Shown here: one piece after another, positions 6,281-14,749 of the stretch
Layout of the letters: the number at the start of each line of letters is the position of its first letter
Position numbering within the stretch: position 1 is the first letter of the stretch
Virus record (IMG/VR): IMGVR_UViG_3300006737_000186
Coordinates: 1 to 25,357 of that record
Direction: 5' to 3' (one strand)
DNA length: 25,357 bases
DNA from: a virus
Notes under the pieces: generated by a model
Database searches by the model: none
Told to the model about the DNA's origin: nothing
What the model saw: only the letters and a program-made list of their open reading frames with translations
Position numbers and translations under genes: made by a program

Positions 6281-7630
6281 ATGTCTACTCTAGAAGGTAA
6301 GAATATAAGTGCAACTTATCAAACTTTATTAAAAACAACTTCTGATTCTGGTATTGGAACAACAACAGGTACAATAGAGGATGGAAGAGGAAATGTTAGT
6401 CCGCTTAGTTTATCTGTAAATGAAGCATCTATTAGCGGCAAGTTTGGAATAGGAATAACAAGTCCAACAAGTCAATTACATATAGTAACATCTAGTGCTC
6501 AACCTGTGCTAGTTACAGATAACTCATCAAATGAGCAGTTTTATGTTGGTGACGCAAACTCTAACTTTAATGTTAAGTTGGGAGATATTACTGACGCTTC
6601 GTCTGGTAACGATACTGTTTTATTTGTAGAGGACTCATCTAGTAGAATAATTGCAACAGCTACTAATTTTGGTATCAATAATAGCTCTCCTACAGCTACG
6701 CTTCATGTAGGTGAAAATAGTGGAACAGCTAAATTTTCATTAGGCTCTAGTACAACTGCTTTTGATATAAATGATATATTTACTGTAGATACTACTAACA
6801 GTGAAGTGACAGTAGGAGGTAGACTAAAATTAGAAAACAGACTTGACGATAGTGGAGACTATTATAAGTTAGAGGAATACTTTTATAAAAGACCTAGATT
6901 AAATGCTGATTTAGATGACACAGATGATGAAACAGAATTTGTGGCTGCTAATCAAAATTTTGAGGTTTTAGGAACTAATGCTACAAGTGCTTTAGTAGAC
7001 TGGTCAACTAACTACGGTGGTATAAATGTAACTACTGCTGGAGCTGACAATGACCAAATTATTATACTACCTCATCTAGATGCTAGAGAGGATAGTCAAC
7101 CTCACACAGCTTGGAGTGGTGTTAAGTTTGGAACTGAGAATAGTACCGAATGGAAGTGTGCTATAACAACTCCTTCGGCTATAACAACGATGGCTTTTTG
7201 GGCTGGAATGAAGTTGACAAATGTGCCAGCTTATGCTACTGATGATAATCAAGCTTACTTTTTGTTTGCTACGGATGATGACCATGGAGCACTAACTACT
7301 AATGGTAATTTACATTTTATATATAGTGTTGCTGGTACAGACTTTATAACTGATTTAGGCGTTACTGTTGCAGCTAGCACAACATATAAACTAGAGTTAA
7401 GATTTGATGCTTCTAGACAAATAAGTGTTTTTTGTAATGGAGTTCAAAAAGGATTAGTTACTACAGCTACAGCTGGTGGAGCTACGCAGTCTACATCTAC
7501 AACAAAGAGTAGTGCTATGACTGATGATATTGACCTAATACCTTATATAGGTGTTCAGCAACATGCAGGTTCAATAACAAGAAATCTTGAGATACATTAT
7601 CAAAAGATACAAAGATTACTGTTTGAGTAG
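6281..7630 (+). CDS. Fibre- or decoration-type virion protein with C-terminal jelly roll
   Basis: The ATG at 6281 is preferred over an in-frame TTG six bases earlier, because ATG is used by every neighbour and lies 22 bases from the promoter box. The 449-residue product starts MSTLEGKNISATYQTLLKTT, an N-terminal anchor that from memory recurs in marine phage structural proteins. Two repeats of the type FGIGITSPTSQLHI (about 56-68) and FGINNSSPTATLHVG (about 130-144) follow; this G-I-x-x-x-S-P-x-x-x-L-H pattern is typical of phage fibre shafts. From about 220 to the end the sequence is strand-rich, with WSGVKFGTENSTEW, MAFWAGMKLTN, YKLELRFDASRQISVFCNG and LEIHYQKIQRL, fitting a concanavalin-like jelly roll. 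By inference it is a particle surface protein. It is the first plus-strand gene, opposite the fibre operon. Confidence 0.72.
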   Translation: MSTLEGKNISATYQTLLKTTSDSGIGTTTGTIEDGRGNVSPLSLSVNEASISGKFGIGITSPTSQLHIVTSSAQPVLVTDNSSNEQFYVGDANSNFNVKLGDITDASSGNDTVLFVEDSSSRIIATATNFGINNSSPTATLHVGENSGTAKFSLGSSTTAFDINDIFTVDTTNSEVTVGGRLKLENRLDDSGDYYKLEEYFYKRPRLNADLDDTDDETEFVAANQNFEVLGTNATSALVDWSTNYGGINVTTAGADNDQIIILPHLDAREDSQPHTAWSGVKFGTENSTEWKCAITTPSAITTMAFWAGMKLTNVPAYATDDNQAYFLFATDDDHGALTTNGNLHFIYSVAGTDFITDLGVTVAASTTYKLELRFDASRQISVFCNGVQKGLVTTATAGGATQSTSTTKSSAMTDDIDLIPYIGVQQHAGSITRNLEIHYQKIQRLLFE

Positions 7631-7670
7631 AAATACTTAATCAGATAAATATTAATTAAATTAAATAAAA

Positions 7671-7985
7671 ATGAAAACAGAAGACCTTATTAAAGAGGTT
7701 GGCAATTCTGTAATAGATTTGCTAATCGAGAAAAACAGAGCCTACGGAGATAGCGCTACAAATCCATCAAACATATTTTCAAAGGGAAGCGCTATAGATA
7801 GTCTATGTGCTAGACTTGACGATAAGTTGATGAGAATAAAAAACAAAGGTATAAATGACCAAACAGAAGATACTATTAGTGACATCATAGGTTATTTAAT
7901 ACTTTTAAAAGTAGCCATAGCTAAAGAATCTAAAAATTTAGACAAAAAAGAATATCAATCTTTATACACAACATCATGGAGTTAA
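7671..7985 (+). CDS. DUF1599 / nucleotide-modification-associated domain protein
   Basis: The 104-residue product shows three motifs of the DUF1599 family (nucleotide modification associated domain 1, Pfam PF07659): KNRAYGDSA near residues 21-29, RLDDKLMRI near 48-56, and EDTISDIIGYLILL near 66-79. The acidic and basic residues in these helices resemble MazG-like nucleotide-binding proteins, and the family is common in phages. It probably takes part in nucleotide metabolism or DNA modification; the substrate is not known. The stop overlaps the likely start of the next gene as TAATG. The 40-base leader before the ATG is purely AT-rich (TTAATTAAATTAAATAAA) and shows no clear TAnnTTTG box, so it may be transcribed from the promoter before the fibre-like gene. 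Confidence 0.8.
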   Translation: MKTEDLIKEVGNSVIDLLIEKNRAYGDSATNPSNIFSKGSAIDSLCARLDDKLMRIKNKGINDQTEDTISDIIGYLILLKVAIAKESKNLDKKEYQSLYTTSWS

Positions 7986-8260
7986 TGGAAGACATAAAGC
8001 CTATTATAAGAAAAATTACTATAGGGGATATGAAGGAAGGGTTAACCTATGTTGTTGGTCAAACAATGATGAGAGGTCAACTTGAGGTTACTGCTATAGT
8101 TCAGGATGAAGCTGCGTGGTATAAACATCAACAAGTTGTTTATGATGTGTACGTTAAAAGAGAAGGAGAAAAATACTCAAAACCATGGAAAAGATTTTTT
8201 TCTCAACCAACTTCAATAGAGTTTGATATACAAGATAGAAACGAATATAATATAATGTAA
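7985..8260 (+). CDS. Conserved-type phage protein of unknown function
   Basis: The 91-residue product starts at the ATG at 7985 (MEDIKPIIRKIT), which overlaps the preceding stop as TAATG, the junction type used at three other places in the window. An in-frame ATG at 7976 would add MEL and overlap the preceding gene by 10 bases. The protein is a mixed alpha/beta sequence with IRKITIGDMKEGLTYVVGQTMMRG at the start and KPWKRFFSQPTSIEFDI at the end. No catalytic motif is seen. From memory similar proteins occur next to nucleotide-metabolism genes in marine phages, but no function is known. It lies 1 base before the co-chaperonin gene. Confidence 0.65.
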   Translation: MEDIKPIIRKITIGDMKEGLTYVVGQTMMRGQLEVTAIVQDEAAWYKHQQVVYDVYVKREGEKYSKPWKRFFSQPTSIEFDIQDRNEYNIM

Positions 8261-8261
8261 T

Positions 8262-8840
8262 ATGAAATTAATTAAAGATAAATTTTTAGTAAAGTTAGAA
8301 AAGTTAGTAGAAGATACCGTAAAAGTTAATGGTGTAGAGATGTATTTAGACTCTAGTTATGACCCTATGAGGTTTGCTAGACAGTATGGTGAGGTAGTTA
8401 TAGCTCCAGAAAGATTAACTAGTAAATATATGGATGTTAAGGTTGGAGATAGGATATACTTTCATCACTTTGTTGCTGACAAGAAAAATCAAATGGTTGA
8501 AGATGAGGATGGAAACTACATACTGCAAGTTGATGCAGGACAAATATATTGTGCTGTAAGGGATGAAGAGATAATTATGCAAAACTTTTGGTGTTTAGTT
8601 GAACAAAAAACAGAGTCAGAGAATAATTACAAAACTAACTCTGGGATATTTTTAAAGTCTACCATGGAGACAGAGGACCTTAGAGGATATTTAAGACACG
8701 CTAATCAAGAGATTTTAGATTATGGTGCTAAAATAAATGATGAGGTTATATTTTCAGAAAACTCTGAATACAACATGAATGTAGAGGGCAAGGAGCTTTT
8801 AAGAATGAGAAATATAGATATATTAGCTGTAATAGAGTAA
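8262..8840 (+). CDS. Tandem two-domain GroES-like co-chaperonin
   Basis: The 192-residue product contains two copies of the GroES (Cpn10) pattern. Domain 1 (about 1-107) has FLVKLEKLVEDT, GEVVIAPE at 43-50, VKVGDRIYFHHF at 59-70 and AVRDEEIIM near 98-106. Domain 2 (about 108-192) has FWCLVEQKTE, SGIFLKS at 127-133, which fits the hydrophobic IVL of the GroES mobile loop, GAKINDEVIFSENS near 155-168, and the very GroES-like end ELLRMRNIDILAVIE. GroES normally has one domain of about 95 residues, so the length is double. Phage co-chaperonins such as T4 gp31 pair with host GroEL to fold the major capsid protein; the same job is inferred here, next to packaging and capsid genes. Domain 1 lacks a clear GIxL loop and may not bind GroEL. 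The stop overlaps the next ATG as TAATG. Confidence 0.8.
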   Translation: MKLIKDKFLVKLEKLVEDTVKVNGVEMYLDSSYDPMRFARQYGEVVIAPERLTSKYMDVKVGDRIYFHHFVADKKNQMVEDEDGNYILQVDAGQIYCAVRDEEIIMQNFWCLVEQKTESENNYKTNSGIFLKSTMETEDLRGYLRHANQEILDYGAKINDEVIFSENSEYNMNVEGKELLRMRNIDILAVIE

Positions 8841-9124
8841 TGAGTATAGATGTAAACAAAAAACTAGAGGAGCTTATGCAGGCTGGTTTAGAGGCTTACG
8901 AAATACTTGTTGAAGAGATTAAAAGACCTTTAGACGAAGAGTTACAAGATGATAAAAGGCGTAACGCTATGAAGGCAAAAAAAGAATGTTTTCTTGACGC
9001 TAAAGACATACTTTCATCTATTAAAAAAATAGAAAATCAAATAAATGGAGAAGAAGACTCCGAAGAGTTAGAAGAAGAAAAAGCTTTTACTGCTGGGTTT
9101 GTAGAAAAATACGCTAAAAAATAA
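8840..9124 (+). CDS. Small charged helical protein; candidate small terminase subunit
   Basis: The 94-residue product is almost wholly helical and strongly charged, with a basic middle (DDKRRNAMKAKKECF) and an acidic tail (EEDSEELEEEK) that is followed by FTAGFVEKYAKK. No catalytic or helix-turn-helix motif can be named. Both ends use the one-base stop-start overlap TAATG, coupling it to the co-chaperonin upstream and to TerL downstream. A small protein immediately before TerL is the usual place of the small terminase subunit, which recognises DNA and regulates the motor; that assignment rests on position only. It could also be an unrelated accessory protein. Confidence 0.6.
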   Translation: MSIDVNKKLEELMQAGLEAYEILVEEIKRPLDEELQDDKRRNAMKAKKECFLDAKDILSSIKKIENQINGEEDSEELEEEKAFTAGFVEKYAKK

Positions 9125-11151
9125 TGCCTGAATTTGAAGAAATATCTGGAATAAAAATTCAGCTTCCTGAGAAGCCGAAAAAAAAAGATATACTATTTTC
9201 AAATCTTCCAAAGAAAAAACAAAAATGGTCCAGAACAGAAATGCCCTCTGGTCTTTCTCCTGATACAGCTTCAAAGTACGCTGATTTTATTAATCAAGAG
9301 TTTGATAGAAGAGCTAACGGGGTTTGGTTTATGAACAATGGTGTTCCTACTTACATTACTGGAGAGCATTATTATTATTTAAACTGGTGTAAATTAGATA
9401 TAGGATATCCAAACTACAGGGATAGAGATAGAAGATTCTATATGTTTTGGGACCACTGCACAAAAGACCCTGATTGCTTTGGTTTAGTGATGGTGAAACA
9501 TAGGCGTGAAGGAGCTTCTTATAAGGGTGCAGCCATGTTGTTATATGAGGTTACTGCAAATTACAATGCTCATGGAGGTATTATAAGTAAAACTGGTGCT
9601 GATGCTAAATCCCTGTTTACTGACAAAATGGTTTACATGTTTAGGAATCTTCCTTTTTTCTTTCAGCCTATCATTGATGGTTCTGACAATCCAAAGTCTA
9701 CATTAAGTTTTAATCAGCCAGGTCAAAAGATTAGTAAAAACTTTAAAACAGTAACTAAGTCTGAAGCTCTTAATTCTAAGATTGACTGGAGAAATACTAA
9801 GGAAAATTCATATGACTCCGTAAAGTTATTGAGATATTTATGTGATGAGGCAGGTAAGTGGGTTGACGCTAATGTAGAGAAGAACTGGGAAGTTGTTCGT
9901 TCTTGTTTAACTTTAGGTGATAAAATTATTGGTAAATGCTTTATGCCTTCTACTGTTAATGAGTTGTCAAAGTCTGGTGGAGAGAATTTTAAAAATCTTT
10001 GGTATGACAGTGACCCTCAAGATTTAGATGCAAATGGAAGAACTCGTTCTGGTCTATATCAGTATTTTACTCCAGCCTATGATGGATATGAAGGATTTAT
10101 TGATGAGTATGGTATGTCAGTTATAGAAACTCCAAATGAAGAGCAGTCTAAGTACATAAAAAAGACAATGGGTGCAAAAGAGTTTTTACAGAATATTAGA
10201 GACTCGTATAAAGACAATACATCTAAACTATCTGAAGAAAAGAGACAAAGACCCTTTAATATTGACGAAGCTTTTAGAAGTGATGTAAACAACAGTTTGT
10301 TCGATGTAGAAAGAATTTATCAACAAATAGATTTTAATAACTCGTCAAATCCTGTCACAGTTTATGGAGATTTTGTTTGGAAAGGAGGGATAGAAGACTC
10401 TGAAGTTATATGGCAACCAAGAAAAAATGGAAAGTTTCATATAGCATGGATACCGCCTAATGAAAGAAGAAACAAAAAGGACACTAAAAATGGTAGGCTA
10501 TATCCAGGGAATCATGTTGAGTTAGTAGCTGGATGTGACCCCTATGACCACGACACTACGACAGACGGTAGAAGGTCTGATGCGGCAGCATATGTATATA
10601 AAAAATTCTCAATGATGGATGATTTTTCTAGTGTTTTTGTATGTGAATATATACACAGACCACCAAAAGCTGATATTTTTTATGAAGATATGATAAAAAT
10701 GTGTTATTTTTACGGCTGCCAAATACTTGTTGAAAATAATAAGGTTGGTATTATAAAGTATTTTGAAAGAAGAGGCTATAATAATTATCTAATGGACAGA
10801 CCTGAATCAACTCACACATCGTCTAGTAGGTCGCAAAAAACAAAAGGTATACCTAGTACAGGTGCTGCTGTTTTAACTGCTCAAGCCGAAGCTATTTCAT
10901 CTTACATATATGACCATGTTGGAATTAACAACGAAACTGGCGAAATGGGTAGATGTTATTTTAATAAGTTACTAGAAGATTGGAGTAAGTTTGAAATAGA
11001 TAACAGAACTAAATATGATGCTACAGTAGCCTCTAGTATAGCTTTACTTGCAGCTCAAAAATTTGTAAAGCCCAAAAGTAAGCAAACTTTTAATATGAAT
11101 AAGTTTGTAAAAAAATATAAAAATACAGGATTAATATCTAAAAGAATATGA
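9124..11151 (+). CDS. terL: Terminase large subunit (DNA packaging ATPase and nuclease)
   Basis: The 675-residue protein has the two-domain layout of large terminases. In the ATPase half, the Walker A place is taken by VKHRREGASYKG (about 124-135), an atypical form with R-x-x-G-x-S, and Walker B is RYLCDEAGKW with Asp241 and Glu242. MPSTVNE near 274-280 fits the coupling motif. In the RuvC/RNase H-like nuclease half, acidic residues lie at GCDPYD (Asp472), LVENNKVG (Glu537) and KYDATVAS (Asp632), the usual D...E...D order. It would dock on the portal and pump DNA into the prohead with ATP, then cut it. It overlaps the preceding gene as TAATG and the portal gene by four bases as ATGA. Length is large but within the range of Bacteroidetes podophages. 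Confidence is high. Confidence 0.95.
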   Translation: MPEFEEISGIKIQLPEKPKKKDILFSNLPKKKQKWSRTEMPSGLSPDTASKYADFINQEFDRRANGVWFMNNGVPTYITGEHYYYLNWCKLDIGYPNYRDRDRRFYMFWDHCTKDPDCFGLVMVKHRREGASYKGAAMLLYEVTANYNAHGGIISKTGADAKSLFTDKMVYMFRNLPFFFQPIIDGSDNPKSTLSFNQPGQKISKNFKTVTKSEALNSKIDWRNTKENSYDSVKLLRYLCDEAGKWVDANVEKNWEVVRSCLTLGDKIIGKCFMPSTVNELSKSGGENFKNLWYDSDPQDLDANGRTRSGLYQYFTPAYDGYEGFIDEYGMSVIETPNEEQSKYIKKTMGAKEFLQNIRDSYKDNTSKLSEEKRQRPFNIDEAFRSDVNNSLFDVERIYQQIDFNNSSNPVTVYGDFVWKGGIEDSEVIWQPRKNGKFHIAWIPPNERRNKKDTKNGRLYPGNHVELVAGCDPYDHDTTTDGRRSDAAAYVYKKFSMMDDFSSVFVCEYIHRPPKADIFYEDMIKMCYFYGCQILVENNKVGIIKYFERRGYNNYLMDRPESTHTSSSRSQKTKGIPSTGAAVLTAQAEAISSYIYDHVGINNETGEMGRCYFNKLLEDWSKFEIDNRTKYDATVASSIALLAAQKFVKPKSKQTFNMNKFVKKYKNTGLISKRI

Positions 11152-13538
11152 AGATTAAGTTTGAAACTATAGGAGGATATCCTACACCATTCGTTAGTAA
11201 TGAAGAAAAAGCCTCTAACGAATATGGTTTACAATATTTTAAAACCATGTATAAGGATTATCAAAAAACAGGAGAGTCCACCTACACAGCTAAAAGAAGA
11301 AGAATGGAAAATTCTAGAAAGTATGCTGAAGGTATTCAAGATGTTTCAAAGTACAAAGACCTTTTAGATGTTGAGGGAGATACATCATTTATGAATATAG
11401 ACTGGACTCCAGTTAGTATTATACCTAAATTCGTTGATGTAATAGTTGGTGATTTATCTAATCAAGCATTAGAAATAAAAGCAAGAGCTGTAGACAGTTC
11501 ATCTGAGCAAGTTAGAATTACTGAAAAGAATAATCTAATGTTAAAAATGATGAACAAAGATTTTTTAGCTGAACTGTCAAAGATTACAAGAATGGACTAT
11601 AATCCAAAAGGATTTGTTCCTGAGTCAAGTGAAGAGCTTGACTTATATATGCAACTAACCTACAAGCAATCTCATGAAATAGCCTTAGAGGAAGGTATAC
11701 AGTTTGTAACACAACAGAACGATTTTGACGAAACAAAAAGAAGAGTTTTAAGAGATTTAATAGTTGTAGGTCAGGGAGCTGTCAAAACATCTATATGTCC
11801 ATCAAAAGGTGTTAAGATAAAATATGTAGACCCAGGCAACTTAATAACCTCTAACTCCGCATCACCATCTTTTGAAAACATTCAACATGCTGGAGAGATA
11901 TATAGAGTAACTATAGCTGAGTTAAAACAAATGGCTGGCAGTCAGTTTACAGATAAGGAATATAAGGAGATAGCTGAGAAATACGGTAAAAAAATATCTA
12001 ATACAAGATATGGTATTGGATTTGATGCAAGTAACTCCAAGTATGTTAGCGAATATGATGAGTTTTCTGTAGAAATATTAGATGCTGAATTTATGAGCAA
12101 CTATTATTTAAAGTACGAAAAAAAGATGAACAACTTTGGTGGGTATTCTTTAAACAGAAGAAAACTAAATCAGAAAGTTAATGAAAATGAAAAAAGACAA
12201 GTTGTTCAAAATACTGTAAAAGCTGTATACTCTGGTAAGTATATTGTAGGAAGTGATTATGTTTTTGATTATGGTTTAGCTAAAAATATGATGAGACCAA
12301 AGTCTGATTTATCACAAACTAGATTATCTTACATAGTTTACGCACCACACATTAGAAGAGGTAGAAATGTTTCTTTAGTAGAAAGAATGTTGCCTTTTGC
12401 TGACCAAATACAACTTGCACATTATAAGATGCAACAGCTTTTAGCTAAAGCTAGACCAAAAGGTGCTGCTTTTGAAATAGGCTCATTAGAAAACGTATCT
12501 AAAGGTGACGGAGGTAATTTTACTCCTTTAGAGTTACAAGAAATATTCGACCAAACTGGTAATATATATTTTAGAAGAACTGATGATGAAGGTAATCAGA
12601 CTCAGTCTATGCCTATAGTAGAGCTAGAGAATGGTATAGGTAATGACATCAGCAAACTTATAAGTATATATCAGCATAATCTACAAATGATTAGAGATGT
12701 GACTGGTGTTAATGAAGCTAGAGATGCTTCTAAACCATCATCAGATGCTTTAGTTGGCGTTCAAAAATTATCGTTAGCTGCCTCTAATAATGCTACTAGA
12801 TTTATAAATCAAGGATATTTAAATATTATTAAAAGAACAGGTCAGTCTATTTGTATGAGGCTTCAAGATTTACTGAAATATAATAAACCTTTAAAAGGAT
12901 ATATATCAGCACTTGGAGATACCACAATAAAAAACATAGAGCTAAGTAAAGACTTATCTATATATGACTTTGGTATATTTATAGAAGTTGCTCCTGACGC
13001 ACAAGAAAAACAAGTTTTAGAACAGAATATACAAGTTTCTTTAGCTCAGAAAGAGTTGAGGTTAGAAGATGCTATAGCTATACGTTCTGTCGTAAATACA
13101 AAACTAGCTAATCAAATGCTTGTTCTTAGAAGAAAGAAATATCAAGAAGAATTAATGGAGCAAGCTAAGAAGAACGCAGAAAATAATGCTATGCAACAAC
13201 AACAATCTATACAAGCTGCTTCTCAAGCTAAGCAACAGGAAATGCAGACTAAAATGCAGATTGAACAATCTAATGCACAGATAGAACTACAGACTAAGAT
13301 GCAGTTGCTACAAGCTGAGTTTGAGTTAAAAAATAATTTAGCCCAAGCTGAGCACGAAAGAAGAATGGCTGAGTTGCAGATTAGTGGTTCTGTAAAAGAA
13401 AAAGCTAACAAGGCTTTAGGTAGCTCTAGAGAAGGCTCTATCGAAAAGAGTGCTTATTTCCAATCTCAAATGATTGAGCAAAGAAAAGATAAGCGTGGAC
13501 CAATAGAAGACCCTGATAGAATTTTACCAGAAATGTAA
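11148..13538 (+). CDS. Portal protein
   Basis: The 796-residue protein directly follows TerL with an ATGA overlap, the standard portal position. The body is mixed alpha/beta, with FMNIDWTPVSIIPKFVDVIVG near 85-105, a membrane-free core, DPGNLITSNSAS, and the long helix-rich MIRDVTGVNEARDASKPSSDALVG segment near 515-540, which matches the stem/wing region of many portals (the TGVNEA...P...G pattern is frequent there). From about residue 665 to 755 there is a Gln-, Glu- and Lys-rich coiled coil (AMQQQQSIQAASQAKQQ), as in large podovirus and crAss-like portals, and a polar end IEDPDRILPEM. It forms the dodecameric channel at one capsid vertex. The start ATG is fixed by the overlap. Confidence 0.9.
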   Translation: MKIKFETIGGYPTPFVSNEEKASNEYGLQYFKTMYKDYQKTGESTYTAKRRRMENSRKYAEGIQDVSKYKDLLDVEGDTSFMNIDWTPVSIIPKFVDVIVGDLSNQALEIKARAVDSSSEQVRITEKNNLMLKMMNKDFLAELSKITRMDYNPKGFVPESSEELDLYMQLTYKQSHEIALEEGIQFVTQQNDFDETKRRVLRDLIVVGQGAVKTSICPSKGVKIKYVDPGNLITSNSASPSFENIQHAGEIYRVTIAELKQMAGSQFTDKEYKEIAEKYGKKISNTRYGIGFDASNSKYVSEYDEFSVEILDAEFMSNYYLKYEKKMNNFGGYSLNRRKLNQKVNENEKRQVVQNTVKAVYSGKYIVGSDYVFDYGLAKNMMRPKSDLSQTRLSYIVYAPHIRRGRNVSLVERMLPFADQIQLAHYKMQQLLAKARPKGAAFEIGSLENVSKGDGGNFTPLELQEIFDQTGNIYFRRTDDEGNQTQSMPIVELENGIGNDISKLISIYQHNLQMIRDVTGVNEARDASKPSSDALVGVQKLSLAASNNATRFINQGYLNIIKRTGQSICMRLQDLLKYNKPLKGYISALGDTTIKNIELSKDLSIYDFGIFIEVAPDAQEKQVLEQNIQVSLAQKELRLEDAIAIRSVVNTKLANQMLVLRRKKYQEELMEQAKKNAENNAMQQQQSIQAASQAKQQEMQTKMQIEQSNAQIELQTKMQLLQAEFELKNNLAQAEHERRMAELQISGSVKEKANKALGSSREGSIEKSAYFQSQMIEQRKDKRGPIEDPDRILPEM

Positions 13539-13544
13539 TAATAG

Positions 13545-13577
13545 TTTATACTTTGTAGTAAAAAAAAAGTATATTTG
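13545..13577 (+). promoter_or_regulatory. Promoter before scaffold and capsid genes
   Basis: TATATTTG at 13570-13577 matches the Bacteroidetes -7 box. The best -33 candidate at the usual distance is TTTA at 13545-13548 (21 bases away); a true TTTG at 13552-13555 is only 14 bases away. The ATG at 13608 is 30 bases downstream, a little farther than at the other promoters. The leader is AATTAGTTTAATTAAATTAT-like. Confidence 0.55.
13547..13573. repeat. Inverted repeat overlapping the capsid promoter
   Basis: TATACTTT at 13547-13554 and AAAGTATA at 13566-13573 are perfect 8-base inverted arms with an 11-base A-rich spacer. They overlap the -33 and -7 positions, so they could be an operator for a dimeric regulator. 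They lack a following T-run on the plus strand and so are a poor terminator. Confidence 0.45.
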
Positions 13578-13607
13578 CAAAAATTAGTTTAATTAAATTA
13601 TAGTAAT

Positions 13608-14717
13608 ATGGAGAATAATAATGATATAGGCGATTTAATCGCTGGAGCATTAGGAGGAGAAGTTGTAGGAAACAAAGAGGAGCAAGCTCAAGTAGTTGAC
13701 CTAACAACTGAACAACCTCAACAAGAAGAAGCACTTAGTGTGCAAGAGGAGCCTGCACAGGTTCTCGATTTAACCGCTGAAGAGGTTCAATATGAATCTC
13801 CAAGCAACCAAGAAGAAAGTTCTTTAAATACTGAAAGCTCAGATTTTAATTCTGATTACCTATCTGATTTAAATCAACAGATTGGATACGACTTTGAAAG
13901 CGTAGAACAACTTGTTGATACATTTAAAGAGTTGGCTGATTATAGTCAAAACGAACAGTCTAGTTATGCTAACGAGCAGTTAGAGTCTATGGACAAGTTT
14001 GTTAGAGAAACAGGCCGCTCTGTAAATGATTACTTGAGAACTCAAACAGTCGATTACAACGAAATGACTAACGACAATGTTGTAAAAGAATATTTGAGAA
14101 TGAACAATCCAGACTTATCTAAGGAGGAGATTGATGTTTATTTTGATGCTCAATATAAATCAGCAGGTGCTGAAGAAGGAAAAATCACACCTCAATCAGT
14201 TCAACTGAAAAAGGATGCGTCTATAGCTCGTCAGGAGTTGCAAAATATTCAGGAGTCATACAAAATGCCTTCTGAAGGAACTTATAGTTCTGAAGAAGAA
14301 CAGCAACTTAGACAAGATTTTATAGATAATATGTCCGATGAAGTTGACGCTGTAGAATCTATCGAGTTTGACATTAATGAATCTGGTGAAACTTTTACTT
14401 ACGCATTGTCTGATGAACAGAAGAATGCTGCTAAAGACACTTCACAGAATCTAGACCAATACTTCGATAAATACATTGATGGTGACGGCAACTGGGATTA
14501 CGACTCATTAGCTATGGATATGTTTATAAGAGACAATTTTGAATCTATAGTAAGAGCGGTAGCAAATCAATACAGGTCAAAGGGAACCGAGCAGGTCATT
14601 GACGAGATTAAAAACCCATCATTTACACCAGAACCAAAAAATGTTCAGGGTGGTAAATCAATATTAGACCAGGTGTCAGAGCAAATATTTAAAGGCAGTA
14701 ATTTTTGGAATAGATAA
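13608..14717 (+). CDS. Capsid scaffolding protein (putative)
   Basis: The 369-residue product lies between portal and major capsid protein, the usual scaffold position. It is very acidic and polar, low in aromatic residues, and rich in Gln, Glu, Ser and Asp. The N-terminal 80 residues are low-complexity, with two similar pieces QAQVVDLTTEQPQQEEAL and PAQVLDLTAEEVQYESP. Helical charged segments follow, and the C-terminal part (IFKGSNFWNR) is the only basic/aromatic tail, a common site for scaffold contact with the coat. No protease motif is seen. By inference it guides MCP assembly inside the prohead and is then removed. Its own promoter lies just upstream, so it may be expressed strongly together with the MCP. 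Confidence 0.75.
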   Translation: MENNNDIGDLIAGALGGEVVGNKEEQAQVVDLTTEQPQQEEALSVQEEPAQVLDLTAEEVQYESPSNQEESSLNTESSDFNSDYLSDLNQQIGYDFESVEQLVDTFKELADYSQNEQSSYANEQLESMDKFVRETGRSVNDYLRTQTVDYNEMTNDNVVKEYLRMNNPDLSKEEIDVYFDAQYKSAGAEEGKITPQSVQLKKDASIARQELQNIQESYKMPSEGTYSSEEEQQLRQDFIDNMSDEVDAVESIEFDINESGETFTYALSDEQKNAAKDTSQNLDQYFDKYIDGDGNWDYDSLAMDMFIRDNFESIVRAVANQYRSKGTEQVIDEIKNPSFTPEPKNVQGGKSILDQVSEQIFKGSNFWNR

Positions 14718-14749
14718 TAATTAATTAATAATTTTAAACTTTTTAAAAA

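Noticed and set aside
9176-9187. Run of nine A at the start of TerL as a possible programmed frameshift
   Set aside because: It encodes Lys residues in frame, the frame continues to a full-length TerL, and no alternative product follows in the other frame.
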